This document shows positions 1 through 13,668 of a stretch of DNA of 64,000 nucleotides, one piece after another (position 1 is the stretch's first letter; every line of letters begins with the position of its first letter). The notes below the pieces were generated by a model, which worked only from the letters and a program-made list of their open reading frames with translations, was not told the DNA's origin and did not search any database. Source of the stretch: Gymnogyps californianus (taxonomy: Eukaryota > Chordata > Aves > Accipitriformes > Cathartidae); the NCBI RefSeq assembly GCF_018139145.2, contig NC_059475.1, positions 8,604,437 to 8,668,436 of the forward strand. The letters are read 5' to 3'. The position numbers and the translations under genes were made by a program.

Positions 1-1084
1 ATCAAGTATAGTCTACTGAATTGTTGACATTTCTAAACACTAAAAGGATTTTAAAGATCTTATTGCTCTAAAGAGACTTACTTGTAGTAGGGAATAAAGA
101 AGTGAAATGAAAAAAATACTGACACATGAAAAGTACAAAACTAAATAACTGCTAGAAACAGCTGAAAGCAAATAACTATAATTTGACATACAGTTTCTGT
201 ACAAAACACATTTTCGATGTAGGAATCTGCTCAAATGTTCAGCCCTCCCCCCCAACTTCCAGATAAATAGTAATGTTTATTTTAATCTCAATTAGTCACC
301 AAAGTCTTGCATTTAATGTGATACCAGTTTCTGTCATTCATATTTAATATATTTGTTTCAGTTTACACTGAGTCCTACTGTCTTAGATAGAGTCATTTTA
401 AAAGGAATTAGTGTGACCTGTCTTTTAACCTTTCCCCAGCAACTTCTTATTCTGTGCTTAAACTTTTTTAAAGCGTTGGTTTGCCAAAGGGTAGTCAACA
501 TGACCACTTGATCACCAATGCAGTTTTTATATTTTTTTGCATAAGCAATATCAATTACTGAGTAAAAATATGCCATAGTATGTTTTCATGCCAAAACAGG
601 TTGATCCAATATTACAGATATTAAATTACACTTCACTGATTTCTGAAGTCTAAGATTATTTGGTAGTAATATTACAAAAGGCTTTGTTAGCTGAAGTTTT
701 AAACTGTAGCCCTCATGAGTCATGGGGGATTAGTACTGAAAATAAGAGATATTAAAATATGAATTATATAATGTCTACATCCTTACCTGGGAGTTACAGG
801 AACTGAACATACTTCCTGTATCAGTGCCAGTTTTTAGGGTGAGAAGACAATGATAGCAGAAATATTTTTTTTTCCTCTCTTCTGGCCTGGTTTTTGCCTT
901 AGCATGAAGCATCTGACAGTGGCATTTGCCATTGCAGAGCTGAAGTTTCTGGCTTGTGAAAAGCTGCAAACATAAACAAACTGGTCGTCTGTTTAGCAGC
1001 CTTGGTTTGTAAATGTGCAGAATTTTGTAAACTAGCAATACATTTATCTATCTAAATGATACTTGCTTTTAAAACAGAGATAAT

Positions 1085-1215
1085 ATAACAGTAATAATAG
1101 TTTGAACTTACATAGCACTTTTTCATTTCTCTGGCACGGTTTTAAAGTGATTGAATAATTTGTGTTTCTCTACACATAATAATCCTGTGAGGCAGACTCA
1201 GAAAATACCTGTAGC
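1085..1215 (-). repeat. MIR-like SINE fragment
   Basis: The block reads like the reverse strand of a MIR element: an acttacatagcactttttc segment followed by aatcctgtgaggcagactcag, matching the 'tatagcgctttac ... aaccctgtgaggtag' pattern of MIR-family elements. It is degenerate and boundaries are approximate. An A-run of about 22 nt follows at 1253-1274. Confidence 0.45.
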
Positions 1216-3574
1216 AAAGAAGAACTTGTCCATGCATGAAAAGCAAAATAATAAAAAAAAAAAAAAAAAAAAAAGATAAAAAGCTTCGGAAAATTAGTCT
1301 GCTTCAAAAAGCTATTAAATTGTTCCTATCCCTGAAGCTTTACAAATGTGCTAATTGCTGTGTTCTGGTCATGTAATATGTTTCTGCACGAAATGAAGGC
1401 GCTTTCCTGTTGCTGAAGCCCTTGTGCCGTCTCGGGGAGGGACTGGCGGGCCGTGTAACACGGGGTAATGAATCTTCCCTTTGGGCAGCACGTGCTTCAG
1501 GTCTGAACGCCCAGAAATGCTTCACAGATGTGCTGGGCTGCCTAGCAATGGAAAATTTCTAATTCTAGCTGACCTAAAAAAGTAAATAGACTACTGAGCA
1601 TAGGGCTACTCCCAGCATAAAACAACAATACCCCCCCAGCTAGCATTTACATTTTGCCCCCCTACACGCTCCTTCTTCATAACCAGCGACTTGCCAAACC
1701 TGTGACACTGGTCTCTTGAAACAGAGGCATTCAGGGACATATTGTATGGGTGGTTTGCATTGTGTAGTCGAATGTAAAACAATACAGCTCACACTGTCTC
1801 AGTGCTTTCTAAAGCAATGCTGCATGCCTTGGAGAGATTCTGTAGGTGGACACATTGGCCATTATCAGTAACTCATATGCAGTCATAAGTAATGTGTGCA
1901 TTTGCATGTATAGTTACATATTGTGTTTATGTTTGTACACACAACTTCTGCGACTGATGTATAGGAGAAAATCAACATTGTCAATGTATACAAAATCTAG
2001 AAAAATCACTGAGGCAGCATTGGGGCAGCCCACAGCTGGGCTGGTACAGGGTCTCAGAGCAGCTCCCGTTTTGTCTTGTTCTTAGGAAAGCACTTCATTA
2101 AACTCTAAATTTCATAGGATCTATAGAGACTAGATACTCGAAATCAATGGAAACTTGTAGGCAATGTGTATTTTAGCAATAGCTGGCAGAACTGTTCGAT
2201 TCAGAAGTCTGTCTGCATTTCTGTTGTCTCACTTTTTTGAGTTGGCAAATCAGGCATTGCAATGCACTTGTAACGGAGACTTGCCAGTGCGGGTTACCTG
2301 TCTTGGAGCGTAACCTTTCTGTGAAGTGTTGAAATCTATCTGGACAATTTTATCACAAGGCAGAATACATTTTATCAGTTATTTGTGTTGTTGCACACCC
2401 TCAGATAAAATGGTGTTTTTTAAATGGGTGTATTAATGAGTTTTCTGAAATGTGACAAAATATTTAAACTGAGACAGAAGCTTGATAGATTACAGTGAAC
2501 TTTAACAGATAGCTTTGGATGCGAACTCAAATATTTGGTTAGTTTTCCAACTTAGCTGAAATTTTAGAGGGTGACAGTAACATTGTAATATGTTGGACAT
2601 CCTAGAACAGATGCTTGTGTCTCTGAATGCTATTCCTCCCTCCTCCTCGCTTACATAGCTTTTGTTTGTACACACAGTGTCTTGAACACTTCTCAAGCTT
2701 CCCAGTAGAGAGACCCAAGTTGTTGTAGAGCAGCGTGGGCATCGCCAGCAACTCTGGAACATTTCCAGTGAGCCATCTGTGGTTTGATACGAAATCCGTA
2801 CTTTGTGGCATGTTGCAGTGTCATTCAAAGAAAGAGGAGATACAGTGGAGGCACTGACTCAATGAGAAGCTTCATATAGTTGTAGGACTGAATTCCTCTC
2901 CTTTTACACTCCAAGTTAAGAATTTAGTTTAAGCTAGTCATCCAGGTTTCCTGAATAATCAGCAGAGATGGGCAAGCACTTGCAAGGATGATTCATCTCA
3001 TCCTAAGTATATAATATAGGTTAGACTGAACGGCTGACTTGTAGACAGCTGCAATTAGGTTGAATGAATCTGTCAGGGAAGAGAAAGTGACATTAACATT
3101 AGCATCCATCCGGACTATCCTGAGAGCCCTAGAATTACTCAGACTTGCATCATGGGTCCCACACTCCTCTTACGTAAGCTCAGGGAGGAGAAATTCAGCA
3201 AAAAGAACAGATCTACAGGAGAAATGTTAGTCTGCTTGCTTCGGACATAGATGATACCATCAGACTCATGAACTACTGTTCGAATTTAGAACAGTATTTC
3301 CCTTCAACATTTAGACAATGTATTCCAATCTCAACTATAGCACGCCTAGATAATATATCTCCTCCTGCCCTCCATCTTTCCCTTTCTTCACTCCATCTTC
3401 TCTTCAGCCCTTTGTCACTTAATTTCTTCCCCTATGCCTGTTCTCTTTCACTCGCCTTTCTATGCAATATTTTTTCAGTTAGAAGGAAAAAAAAAGCTTT
3501 GGCATTAATACAGTATTTATATATCATGACATTTTTCCTTCTGCCTGGATATTTTATCTTTCTTTTACCCACTT

Positions 3575-3645
3575 TGTGTATTCAGACTGTAAACTCTTCA
3601 GGACAGAGACAGTCTTTCAATATGTGCTTGATAAGAGCTGGATCA
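3575..3645 (+). repeat. L3/MIR-like tail fragment
   Basis: The sequence contains gactgtaaactcttcaggac followed by agagacagtctttcaatatg, resembling the 'gactgtaagctcctcagggcagggactgtct' signature seen in old L3/MIR-type elements of amniotes. Only this core is recognisable, so the family assignment is tentative. Confidence 0.35.
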
Positions 3646-6600
3646 GTAAGTATTACGATAGTATGCTATGTAAGTATTTAGTACAGTTCTGATTCTAAGA
3701 TTACCATGTATTTCTCTGAATTTTGGATCAGACAAGCAGTTGAACAGCTGTAGTCCGTGGATAGCCTATAACCATCACAGATTAATCCAGCCCCCTTTAT
3801 AACATGGGGAGCTTCTTCATTATGCAGAGACTACAGTTATAATATAAAGCGGGTCTGTTACTTGTACATGTGATTTAGAGCACTCCATGGTGCCAAACAC
3901 TCGGCATTCTCAAGCATCAGAGAAGGTAAATCTTCCTGATATTTTTATCTTTCCCTTGTGTCCCTTCACATGTAGCAAATTGTCTTTAACACATCTTGGA
4001 GTTTTTCTTTGGAATTAGAGAGTTTGTTCAGACAATTGTCTGTACTTTCCTTTCCTGTCACTGAAAAGTAGTGACTAATGCTGGACATACAAAACCCCAC
4101 CCGTCTCTACTTACGTATTACTGGAACTTCTTCAGCCATCTGAAATCCCTTAGGGATTCGTTTTACACAAACGTGTACAGAATTGAATTTTATTGGTACA
4201 AATATCTCTGAAAGATTTTCACTTTGCAACAGCCACTTTTTAAATAAACCAAGTTTTAAATTCAGACTCAGGAATTCAGATTTCAAGTACTTTGCATAGT
4301 TTTCTGGTCAGAGAACAGGTACAGTACCATGTGGCATATCCAAATAAATCAGCGCAGTTTGAATGGAATTCTCCTGGATATTATTATATCACTTCTGTAA
4401 AGCAGATACACTGGAAAGCTGCACTGAAGAGGCACATATTAAGATTCAGTGTTCTGAAACATAAAACGGCTTTTACAAAATCTGTGACAAAAGGAAGTGG
4501 ATTTATTAATGGTTCTTAATTTTGCCAGGTGTCTTTAAAGTCACTGTTTAAATAATCTCTTTGTAGTATTGGAAACCCATGACAAAACATCACTGTCCTG
4601 CAAATGAGGTGAAAGTGAGAATTACCCTGGTTTTATTTTACATTCTGTAAGTGATGGAAAATAAAGAGTTTTAGAATTGTGTTCAAGTATTTTAAGTATT
4701 ATTAACTATATATAAAAAATTATTTTCATATTAGCAATGTGTCCTTTAGCAGACAGACAGGGATATGTAAGTAGAAGTATATTTATCAGCTATTCTTAGT
4801 GGAAGCCTTCTCTCAACACCTGATGTTAACAATAATTAATTTTGACAGCTCAGATTATGCTTCAACTTAAAAAAAAAGAAATAGGAAATGCATATGGTAG
4901 ATGTGCTTATTTTAACATGGGTTGATATAGTTGTGATTAGTTATAAGTCAATCACAGTTACCTGAAAAGCAGAAAATTTTAGAATGCTCTTTTTGAAAGT
5001 CAAGTCTTTTGTCTCTATAATCAGTTTAGAAAATTTATCCATTGCTGTGATTTAAAAATGGTAATGTAGCATATGTGAATATAGCAGAACAAAAAGAAAC
5101 TGAGTTCACGTCCATTACACAGAAAAATAGTTACCAGCTGGTTTGTCTCCTGAATTGGTTAAAATACTGAGAAAATTGTAACATGAACAGGGATGTAAGA
5201 GATTCATAGTAAATGAGTTTAAAAATAGTTTGCCTAAGATCTAAATACAGTTACAGGAGGATAGTTTGGCACCATTCTCTCCACAAGATAAATATTATAG
5301 ATTGTGAGACACTATCACTATTTGTGAACCAAATTTCAGGACTATCATATGATTTCTGCCTGACACAGGTCTAGGCCAGTTGGAATGACTTTTCTAGTCC
5401 TTGCTGTGAGAGCTTATAATGCCTTCAGTGGTAAAAGGCTTACTGTTTTGTCATTGAGAAGTGAACTTACATTAACTCAGAAGTATTTTTAGGTTTTGTG
5501 GCATTGATGAGAATTTTATATCTCTTCATAGTGATATTGTCAGATTTGTATGTGAGTTGTTACAAAGTTATGTCAACATAAGTGATATGTCACTGCAGTA
5601 GAGTGACTCCATATAAAAGATAATTCATTTCATCATAATATACATATCTAGTGTCTCTCAGTTGGCAAACTTGGCAAGAGAAGAGGCCAAAACTTATAGT
5701 CACCTCCATGTCAAATATTTGAACAAACTCTTCTCTCTAGAAGAAATTCAGTTTCATACCTGCACATCTTTGTGTTTATATTAAGCCCAAAGGTAGTAAT
5801 TTGTTTTTGCCAAGAAGACCAATTAGTTACTGTGCCTGATGGTGATGTGTTAAGAAAGCAGTAAAGTCATTGACTGGCAAGGCTAAGATGCTCCTGAAAT
5901 GTGTATCTCTTAAGGAGTTTGTAACCATTTGGAAGCTACCTCAGTTAAAAATGCAAGATGCGACCTATGGGGACGTCAGGTAAACCTGTTCATTTGGGAC
6001 CTCTTTCACTACGTAAATAGACATATTGCAATGGCCTTGAAGCTGTGGCTTGGGGCACCGCAGAGAATCAGTGCCACGTGTTGCCATTGCATTGAAGGTA
6101 TACCCAGTGTCCCTAGCGGGTTCAGCCACCGCTATTAAATCCTTCCCCTGCTGCCCAAATAAGAAGAGCAGAGCAGGTCCAGTGAAGGTAACCAGGGTCA
6201 ACCACCAGTCCTGGTGACTGCCAGATAGATCCATGGTTATGAGACAAGTCCACTGTCAAGCTGAGAAGTCAGGGCAGCAGGACAGGATCATACCCAGATC
6301 AGCAAGCTCCACGGTTGGGCCCCGGAACAGCGGCAGCACAGGAAAATGGCCAGGGCCCGAGCAGAGGGCAGCTCCCCAGCAAAGCGGGGAGCACCTGGCA
6401 AGGCTTTGCCAGCTCCTTCTTGCACAGCTCTTTGTCACCCAGCAGCCCAGTTTGGGGGTGCACAGCTGCACTGTATCACAGCTGGCCGCGAGCACTGGCA
6501 GCTAAAGCCTCCCGTTTGGGACAGTCTTCTTCACTGCAAAGATAAAGAGACAGCTCAGCGGCTGTGGAGTAATTTGGCGTCCTTCCACTGGCTCCCTCTT

Positions 6601-7194
6601 TTCTTGAGATGTTAAGTTGCTTGTTTTCTTTTCCAAAGGCCTCCATGTCCTTTTCCCCAGCCTGCCTGTGAGATCTTACTCATTATCAAGAAATCTATTT
6701 CCAGTGAGGTAATGGTGACAATCACTTGACAGTTTGATAATTTTCAAGCAAGTAACGGGGTTCTTCACTCTAAGAGGAGGTTTTATAAAGCTGCATTACT
6801 AACCTCCTGCCAATTTCTCTTTAAAACCCACCTTTTTCATGATACCTACAAAAATAGTGAAGTCTTTTCCTAGGTACTATGATAATAGAAAAATTTACTA
6901 GTAATTATAAGTGAGGTAATAATAAAAAGACATAAAAGGGAAAACATAATGCAAGAGGTGCGTTATGGGCATCATAAGCAGAAGAGGAAACAGTAACAGG
7001 AGCTCGGCCTCTGTACCACAGGCTGTTCCTGTTTTCTCTTGTGTGGGCTTTATGGAATGGCAAGAGTTCTGCTTCAAAGAGAAATAAGTAGGATATAAAG
7101 CTCCCCAACTAGGAGTCTGCATCTTTCATTTTCCCAGCATTCTTAAAATTCTTCTCCCCACCCCCCTCTTCCCCCTAAACCAAATCCCTTCGAC

Positions 7195-7312
7195 TTCGGT
7201 GACTTCAGTCTTCATGGAGTTGTAGCAAATGGAACTAGAAGGGATCTAGAGAGGTCATTAACCCATCTCCCTGCCCCAAGGCAGGACTGCAGCCATAGTA
7301 GACTAATAAGCA
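7195..7312 (-). repeat. CR1-like LINE 3' fragment
   Basis: The core reads ggaactagaagggatctaga, then gaggtcattaacccatctcc and ctgccccaaggcaggactgc. This follows the complement of the CR1 3' end in sauropsids (ggaagggacct ... gatcatctagtccaaccccctgcc ... ggcaggga). The copy is short and divergent. It is one of the clearer pointers to a sauropsid genome. Confidence 0.55.
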
Positions 7313-9379
7313 ATTTTTTTTGGTCAAAGATCCAAATAAATGGAATTGTAAAGATTTTTTTTAAAGTTTAATTTTGGGAAGTTTGGGGTCAGTTGTTAAA
7401 GCTTCATGTAACTGTTAGCAGAGACACAAGGTTAACTTCAGTCGAATTACTTTAAGATATATCAAATTAAGAACGAACTACCACCTCTTTTTTTATGAGA
7501 TTCAATGATTTTTATCACTCATGTTATTATGTATTTGTTTGCTACAGTATTACACTTATAATAGCTACCAAAATATAATAATGATTTTGGAGTAATATGA
7601 AGAAGAATTACTTTGGGTTTAGATTTCTGCGAATATATGTATATCTGCTTATTGTATTGTTGCTAAACATTTTTATACTTTTTGTTGCATAAAACATTTT
7701 GCAGAATATGTGATTTTAGTAGCCCTCAATTAATTTCATGAAATTTTGCTGTATCTTGAGTGTCTTCCATCTCAGTTATTTCTGAGTATTTTAGCCAGTG
7801 TAAAAACAATCTGTACAGACACACATTTCCTCAAATCTGAAAAGTAATTTTATGAACTGATTGTTGTTTATACCATGTAGGTGTAATACTGGATTCCATT
7901 AGTTGCCTCCACAATGCAGTGCCAGTAGATTCCTCAGCATATGTGTAGCTTATATGTATAGTTGTATAGTGGTCAGTTCTTTAACATTATCCCTAGTAGC
8001 TAGCTCTTTGTTTAACCTGTCATTGGTTACTTAGGTTCAGTCATATGATTTTTGCTTTATTTTCAACCCGTTTTATAGTCAGTTAAAGCCTGTGTACTGT
8101 TTCTATGCATTTTGTAACTGAGGTATAATCAACATCAGGAGAGGTTGTTAGGAAAACTGCTGGTCAATCTTCTTAATACTGAAGAGAAAAAAAGTCTTAC
8201 ATTGAAAAGTCTGTTTTTTATAATAAATCTGTAAAACAATCCCCTTGATACAATAAGCTACACTGGCAAAAGCACTTGCTAGTATTTTTGCCTGCTAGGG
8301 ATTTTGTTGGTTTAAAAAAATAAATCACACCCCAACTAAATGTACCAGCCCACTGGAAGTTCCTAGAATAGCCATGACTTGGATCTTTACATCCCAGTCT
8401 TACAAGGCAGACCAGTGTCAGAAAACCATCAGTGCTGTATTTGGTCCTCAGTGCTGGGACTGGACTAACTGATTGCTGGGTGTCCCTTCTGGCATGTTGT
8501 TTTACATATTCTTATCTTCCACTTCTACTTTTTTTTTCCCCCATTGAGAGCAAATAAAGTAATTAGAAGTTTTCTTCAGGCAGAGGGAGGAGCAGAGGCA
8601 AAGTATGTAATAAGTTTTGTCTGAACTGTTTTCCTTTCGTTAATGTATGCCCTAAAGCTGTGTGCTTAGCTGGGTTCAGTGTAATTGTTCCTATCACCGC
8701 AAAGCCTTCGGGACCTGCCCGAAACAGAGCAGGCGGGAAGCACCAGCACTCACATCATACCCCTTCCCTAGCTATGCCTTGTACAGTAATAGCCTTCTTC
8801 CATAGCCAGTTATTTCTTAATCAAGTGAATGAAGCTTAGAGTCTGATTCTGAAGATCCTAAGTTTAAACCTTTCTGACAGCCTGCATGGGTGAAAATAGC
8901 GTGTGATCATGTAATTAAACACTATAATAATGCAGATACACAATTAACTTTGCACAAAGGAAGTTTACCCCAGCATTCCCTAGTTTTTACACTGAGAAAC
9001 TTTGCCTTTCTTTGATACAGGCTTTAAGAAATTATCACAAGGAAGGCAACTATAGGGTCCTGTTTTCACTTGCATATTTACTTTTACCAGACTATGACCA
9101 TTTTGCCTTAAAATATTGTTGCCCTGCCAGCTTGCCGTAGGCTACAGGAAGTTTTGTGTTTATCCATATGCTGGAATATTTTAGTGAAAATCTTCAATTA
9201 TTTAGAAGCACAAATGAAAACACGCAATCTTAGCATTAATGCCAGGGATGTGTTTTTGCTGTCCTGTGAAAATCCACCTGTTTGGCCCAGGCACACTCAG
9301 TACTGTGTGTTCAGCCTGACCCTTTTCCAGGGATGTACCTGCTTTTCAGACCAGGAGGTGAGCCGCTGCCTGTGCCCAC

Positions 9380-9560
9380 ACTCTGGGCAGGGGGCACCGG
9401 GGCAGAGGAGAGGGGCAGGGGCAGGAAGGGGGGACGGAAAGCAGTGCCAGCAGGAGAAAGAAGGGCAGATCAAGAACAATGGGTGGGAAGAGGAGGAGGA
9501 CAAAATAGGGGATGAGGAAGACAAGGGGCTGAGGTAAGGAAGGGTGGCCTGGCACTGAAC
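9380..9560. repeat. purine-rich low-complexity block
   Basis: About 180 bases of strongly purine-biased sequence (gggcagg, gaggaggagga and aaggaaggg runs). Several short ORFs cross it in several frames, as expected for strand-biased simple sequence. Nothing suggests a gene. Confidence 0.5.
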
Positions 9561-10774
9561 GTGGACCTAGGCATTAGGAACAGGAGCAGGGGATGGAATA
9601 TGGGCAGAAATGGGCAAGAGAAACCCAGGACTGGCAGGAGCAGAAAAGAAGAGCTTGGAAGCAGAAAGCTGAGACTGGCTGGGACAGAGGCTGGGGAGTG
9701 CAGATAACCAGAGAAGGTACACTTTTGTCATGAAGACCAGTGGCAGGATGGGAGGCCTGGGCAACGAGGACTGGGATTGCCGACGTAAGCAAAATCAGCC
9801 TGATTCTTATCAGACTGATAAGAGAAAGAGAGATTGAAAGGGATGAAGGTCACAGCCTCAGAAATAGCAGAGAAGTCTGTCCACCAGAAAACATTTTGTC
9901 CTAAACTGGGACTTTAAATGTGATTGTTTCTCTGTGGTCAGCAAATATCTGTGAAAATGTCTGATCGTTCTGTAATGCTGGTGTTCAAAAAGGATCACAG
10001 CCTATTCATGCTATCACTTACCGCCTTAGTTCAAGTGACCGCAATGTCCCTATTGGTGCCAAAAATAAAGGCCTGTTGTTTAACCTGTGGATGTCTGTAT
10101 AATGCCGTGCAATGAATTTCCAGTTTGTTTGTGGTTTAAAATTTAGAATATTTTTAATGGTGTTAAAATATCTAATAGGATTAATATTTGCAGCCCTGTT
10201 TATATTTTTAAGCTGTTCACAGAAAATGTAAGGAATGATATTTTGAAATGCCTATTCAGGCTTTATTCAGAGGTAGCGTGTGTCTGTGCTATGATTCAGA
10301 ACTTAATGGCAGGATAATATTCAGTTGTTTTCAGAGGACCCTAGTGTTGTTTGTTGTTCAGAATACATCTGATCTGAGTTTGAATGTGGCATACACAGTG
10401 AAATATGCTTCCTGGAGAACCAGCAATTTGTTGTAATGTTTGAAAATTGGGATGGTAGAGAGGGCAAGGATTGCAGGAGGGATGGACTCGTAATTAAGAC
10501 GATTGAAGGATATCATAGAAGATATGATGTGTCTCTGCCTATACCACTGAGCTTCTGTGTGATCATGTCGCTTCAACCCAGCATTTTTATTTTTGTACTC
10601 TTATTTTGTGTCTTGCTTTCTGAGTGCCTGACTTGGGGTTCTTGAAGAAATACTAAGCACTCACAGCTGCAAATGAAGTTAGCATTTGATCATGTGAAAT
10701 GCTGTACAATGCTAAACATTCTGGAAAAGCAAGTCCTAAACTCCTCAGATTGTGTTTCTGAAATTAGTAGATAC

Positions 10775-10935
10775 CTTTTGCCATGTGTTTTATGTGCCTC
10801 AATTCCCTGTCCCTAAAATGGAGGTAACTTTGCTGCCTTATCTCACAAGAATATTAGGAAAATAACACAGTTGGTATTTGTGAAGCATTCAAGTGCTATA
10901 TACTGACATGGGCTATTGAAAAGCCATTCTGTCTT
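10775..10935 (+). repeat. MIR-like SINE fragment
   Basis: The sequence has a divergent 'cctcaattccctgtccctaa aatgga' core, then tctcacaagaatattaggaa and gtgaagcattcaagtgctat, in the order expected for MIR (cctcagtttcctcatctgtaaaatggg, then cctcataggg, then the gtaaagcgcttag segment). Confidence 0.5.
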
Positions 10936-12834
10936 CAGAACAAGGTTTGAATAGTGTACAATAAATACATCAGAAAAGTTCAGAGTAAACAGTGACAAGA
11001 AAACAAAATAGTGACTAGCCAGTCCCTAAATGAGCAGTGTGCATCCTCTTCACTGAATAAGATGGGGGAAGAAGAGTATATGTGTGTATAATGAAACACT
11101 GTATCATAACAAATACATCTGTAAAAGCCTTATTCAGTCCCACCATCCAATCTGAGGATCTTTAATTTTTACTTTTCCTATCTGAGTCTTTGCAAATTTA
11201 TAAATATTCTTCTATCTATTTCCTGTTTATAATATTTATTTGCGAATGAACACAGCGTTGACTAAGAGGCTGTGTAATTATCAAAGATTTTTTTTCTTTT
11301 GACCACACTTTTAAGTCCAGGCCAGTGGGGCATGGTTTACAGTTGTTCCCTAGCTGTGATATTAGCTAGTCCCTGCATAAGATGAGTTTGCTGAGTCTCG
11401 GTTCTGTTTGCTCTTCATCACCTTGCTCTGAATCCATTTGGCAGACTTGGCAAAAGGGTCAGTAATTGCGGGAGGAAGACAGCGGTACTACATTTCCCCT
11501 AGAGGAAGCCATCTCTCCTGCTCCCCGGTGAGGGCGGAGAGATGCTAACAGTGAGTGGGAGAAGGTTGGATTAGTTCACTTCTCCCTCCACCTCCCACAT
11601 AGCAGATACCCTGTACCCTGCTAGCAGAGTACTGTACACTTTTTTGGGAAGAAGATGTGACTGAAAGATCTGCCAAGTGCTTCCCTGCACTTCCCGGCTT
11701 TTCCTCGTCCTTCGTTTTCCAGTAGTCATAGCCCCGCTCATACATTCCAAGTTGTACGTTGGCTCTTTCCTAGCAAACATTTTTCTCAGCAAACAAGATA
11801 GGCATGTGCCCTAGTTTATATTGTGTTGATGTAGAAATGAGGCGTCATGGACCACAGTTCACATCCACAGCCATGCTTAACCTTCTTAGGAATAAGCAAG
11901 AACTGTGAGTGAAGGATATGATACCACAGCACTGATGTTAATATGGTGAAATGTAAGAGCTGCATAGTTACTAAATGGTATATACAGGGGGTGGTTTTTG
12001 ATACATAAATTGTGCTTCATAGGCAAAGTGCTACAAACAAATACACACATTTCTCCTATTTCAACACTGAGGTATGTCATCACACCCTGGGCGCAGACTT
12101 TCCTACTCCACATGTGTTACTTTATGCATTTCCTTCCCTTGGAGAAGACAACAACCCAGCACATGTTCTTCTCCCTGCGCTGCCCACAACCAGGAGTGGC
12201 CGGTGGTAGGAAGCGCTTTGGAGCACCTCTCAAGTTATGCCTAATTGCACAATCTCAAAGCCAGCAATGAATTGAACAGTCAGCCCACTGTAAATACAGA
12301 TATTTCTTATGCTTTTTAATTGAATTCTTATCTTATCCTACAAAAGTTGCAAAGGCATTGAATAAAAGGCAGCTGTATTTACGTGTTGTGATAAAAGCAA
12401 AAACATAGCAAGAGCAGAGAATAAGGATAGTCCACACAGCCTCCTAATATAGTTTTGCAGCCATTACTGTTATTCTCTTCCCTTCAGAAGCGCGTGCATT
12501 TTAAAAGAAGAGCCACACAGTTTAGCCTTTGCCTACTAAATCTTTCAAGAAATATGCTCCTTCCATGATACCAGTTTCATAAATTATTGCACTGTGTAGA
12601 AGATGCTCAACTGTCTCATCTGACCGGCTTTCAGTACCTCACTGTGTCCAAAAGCAAGCCAGTAATTAACCAAGTAAAGCCTCAGTTTTGCACTAGTTTT
12701 TACCTTACTTTACAAAAGCTAAATGGTAATGTCGTGTCTTTTATATATCTCCAGTGTAAAAGATCCTCAGAGGGAGAGTTGAAATATTTTTGTCATGGTT
12801 GAAAACTAAGCTTTGTTATGCAAGGACTGTGTGC

Positions 12835-12995
12835 TTGTGGACAACTGTGTAACCTGTGTCTCAGTTTCCTCATCTGTAAAATGGATGTAATGTTCCTACA
12901 ACTCACAAGGGATGGCAAGGTTTAATTAGCTTATATGATTGCCTTATACAAATGCAGCTACTATCACTGCTTGTTTTTATTAACAACTATCAGTA
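12835..12995 (+). repeat. MIR SINE fragment
   Basis: Contains the MIR signature almost exactly: tgtctcagtttcctcatctg followed by taaaatggatgtaatgttcc, then a divergent caactcacaagggatggcaa segment and an A/T-rich tail. This is the best-preserved of the MIR-like fragments in the ELP4 intron, same orientation as ELP4. Confidence 0.7.
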
Positions 12996-13436
12996 GAATA
13001 TGAAGAAGAAACATTTAGCAGAATAATGCTGCAACCAGGGTGAGCCCTCTCCATCTTTTAACTGTCACATCATTTATTTTCAGACTCTGCCACAAAGTAT
13101 GCATGTTTGGAATAAAACTATACTTATATTGTAATGCCATAGAAATCAAAGGATTTGATGTAGGGATTGACATACAGGCGAAACACTTGTTTTTAAAGGA
13201 AAAATGCCCGTAGATATAATTAAATACCTTGAGCAAATTTGGATTTTGTTTAGAAGATTTTCGTGAGGAAAAAATTATTCCAGTTTACAGAATCCAATAT
13301 ATTGAAAACATACAAAACTGTTTCCAGGTCAGCCTAAAACAGTGTCTGGGAAGTGTTTTATTTGTGTAAGTAAACATTGATCAGTCAGGAAAAAGACTAC
13401 ATTTTGAAATATGCTATGCAAAATAAATTCTACTGC

Positions 13437-13536
13437 AATTACTCTTTTTTTTCCCTCCCTGTTTTTTCCTCTCTCTCTTTCTTCTCTCTCTCCCCGTCTC
13501 TCTCTCCCTCTCCCTTCTGAAAATCTCCTGCCACAG
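13437..13536 (+). other. ELP4: ELP4 terminal 3' splice site and pyrimidine tract
   Basis: About 80 nt of almost uninterrupted C/T (13443-13517) precede the acceptor CCACAG (13531-13536). The tract is unusually long for a vertebrate 3' splice site, and a strong U2AF target would be expected. Confidence 0.7.
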
Positions 13537-13668
13537 CGACTGCATTTGCCTCCAGACTTGTCAGACACAGTGAGCCGCGCAAGCAAACAGGATCTGGCAG
13601 AATCCGCCAAACTGCTGAGCTCAGGATGTGGTGCTATGGCCATCGGCAAGAAGCACCTGGACTTCTAG
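13537..13668 (+). CDS. ELP4: Elongator subunit ELP4, last coding exon (C-terminal 43 residues)
   Basis: This exon encodes the C-terminus of ELP4, one of the RecA-fold subunits of the ELP4-ELP5-ELP6 ring of the Elongator complex, which supports tRNA wobble-uridine modification. The translation starts [17 protein letters not shown], continues DLAESAKLL, and ends [13 protein letters not shown] before TAG (13666-13668). The [13 protein letters not shown] and GKKHLDF motifs are diagnostic of vertebrate ELP4 C-termini. The acceptor AG is directly 5' and the frame opens at the first exon base. The rest of the gene lies to the left of the window. ELP4 and PAX6 being convergent neighbours is the arrangement known in vertebrates and independently supports both calls. 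Confidence 0.93.
   Translation, partial: RLHLPPDLSDTVSRASKQDLAESAKLLSSGCGAMAIGKKHLDF

Larger units (their letters stand above)
1..13536 (+). other. ELP4: last intron of ELP4 (partial)
   Basis: This stretch lies 5' of the terminal ELP4 exon and ends in a long pyrimidine tract followed by CCACAG. It is mostly AT-rich and I see no open reading frame with the look of a coding exon: the candidate ORFs are short, low-complexity and lack splice-site context. The only things supported inside are old repeat fragments, listed separately. In other vertebrates the last ELP4 introns carry long-range PAX6 enhancers, so conserved blocks may be present, but none stands out by eye here. The upstream exon lies outside the window. 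Confidence 0.75.

Noticed and set aside
1253..1274. A-run as the tail of a processed pseudogene
   Set aside because: No coding remnant or target-site duplication is visible next to it; the neighbouring sequence looks MIR-like instead.
3268..3681. 137-codon plus-strand ORF in the ELP4 intron
   Set aside because: T-rich, hydrophobic low-complexity translation that overlaps a repeat-like tail; no splice sites or homology recognised.
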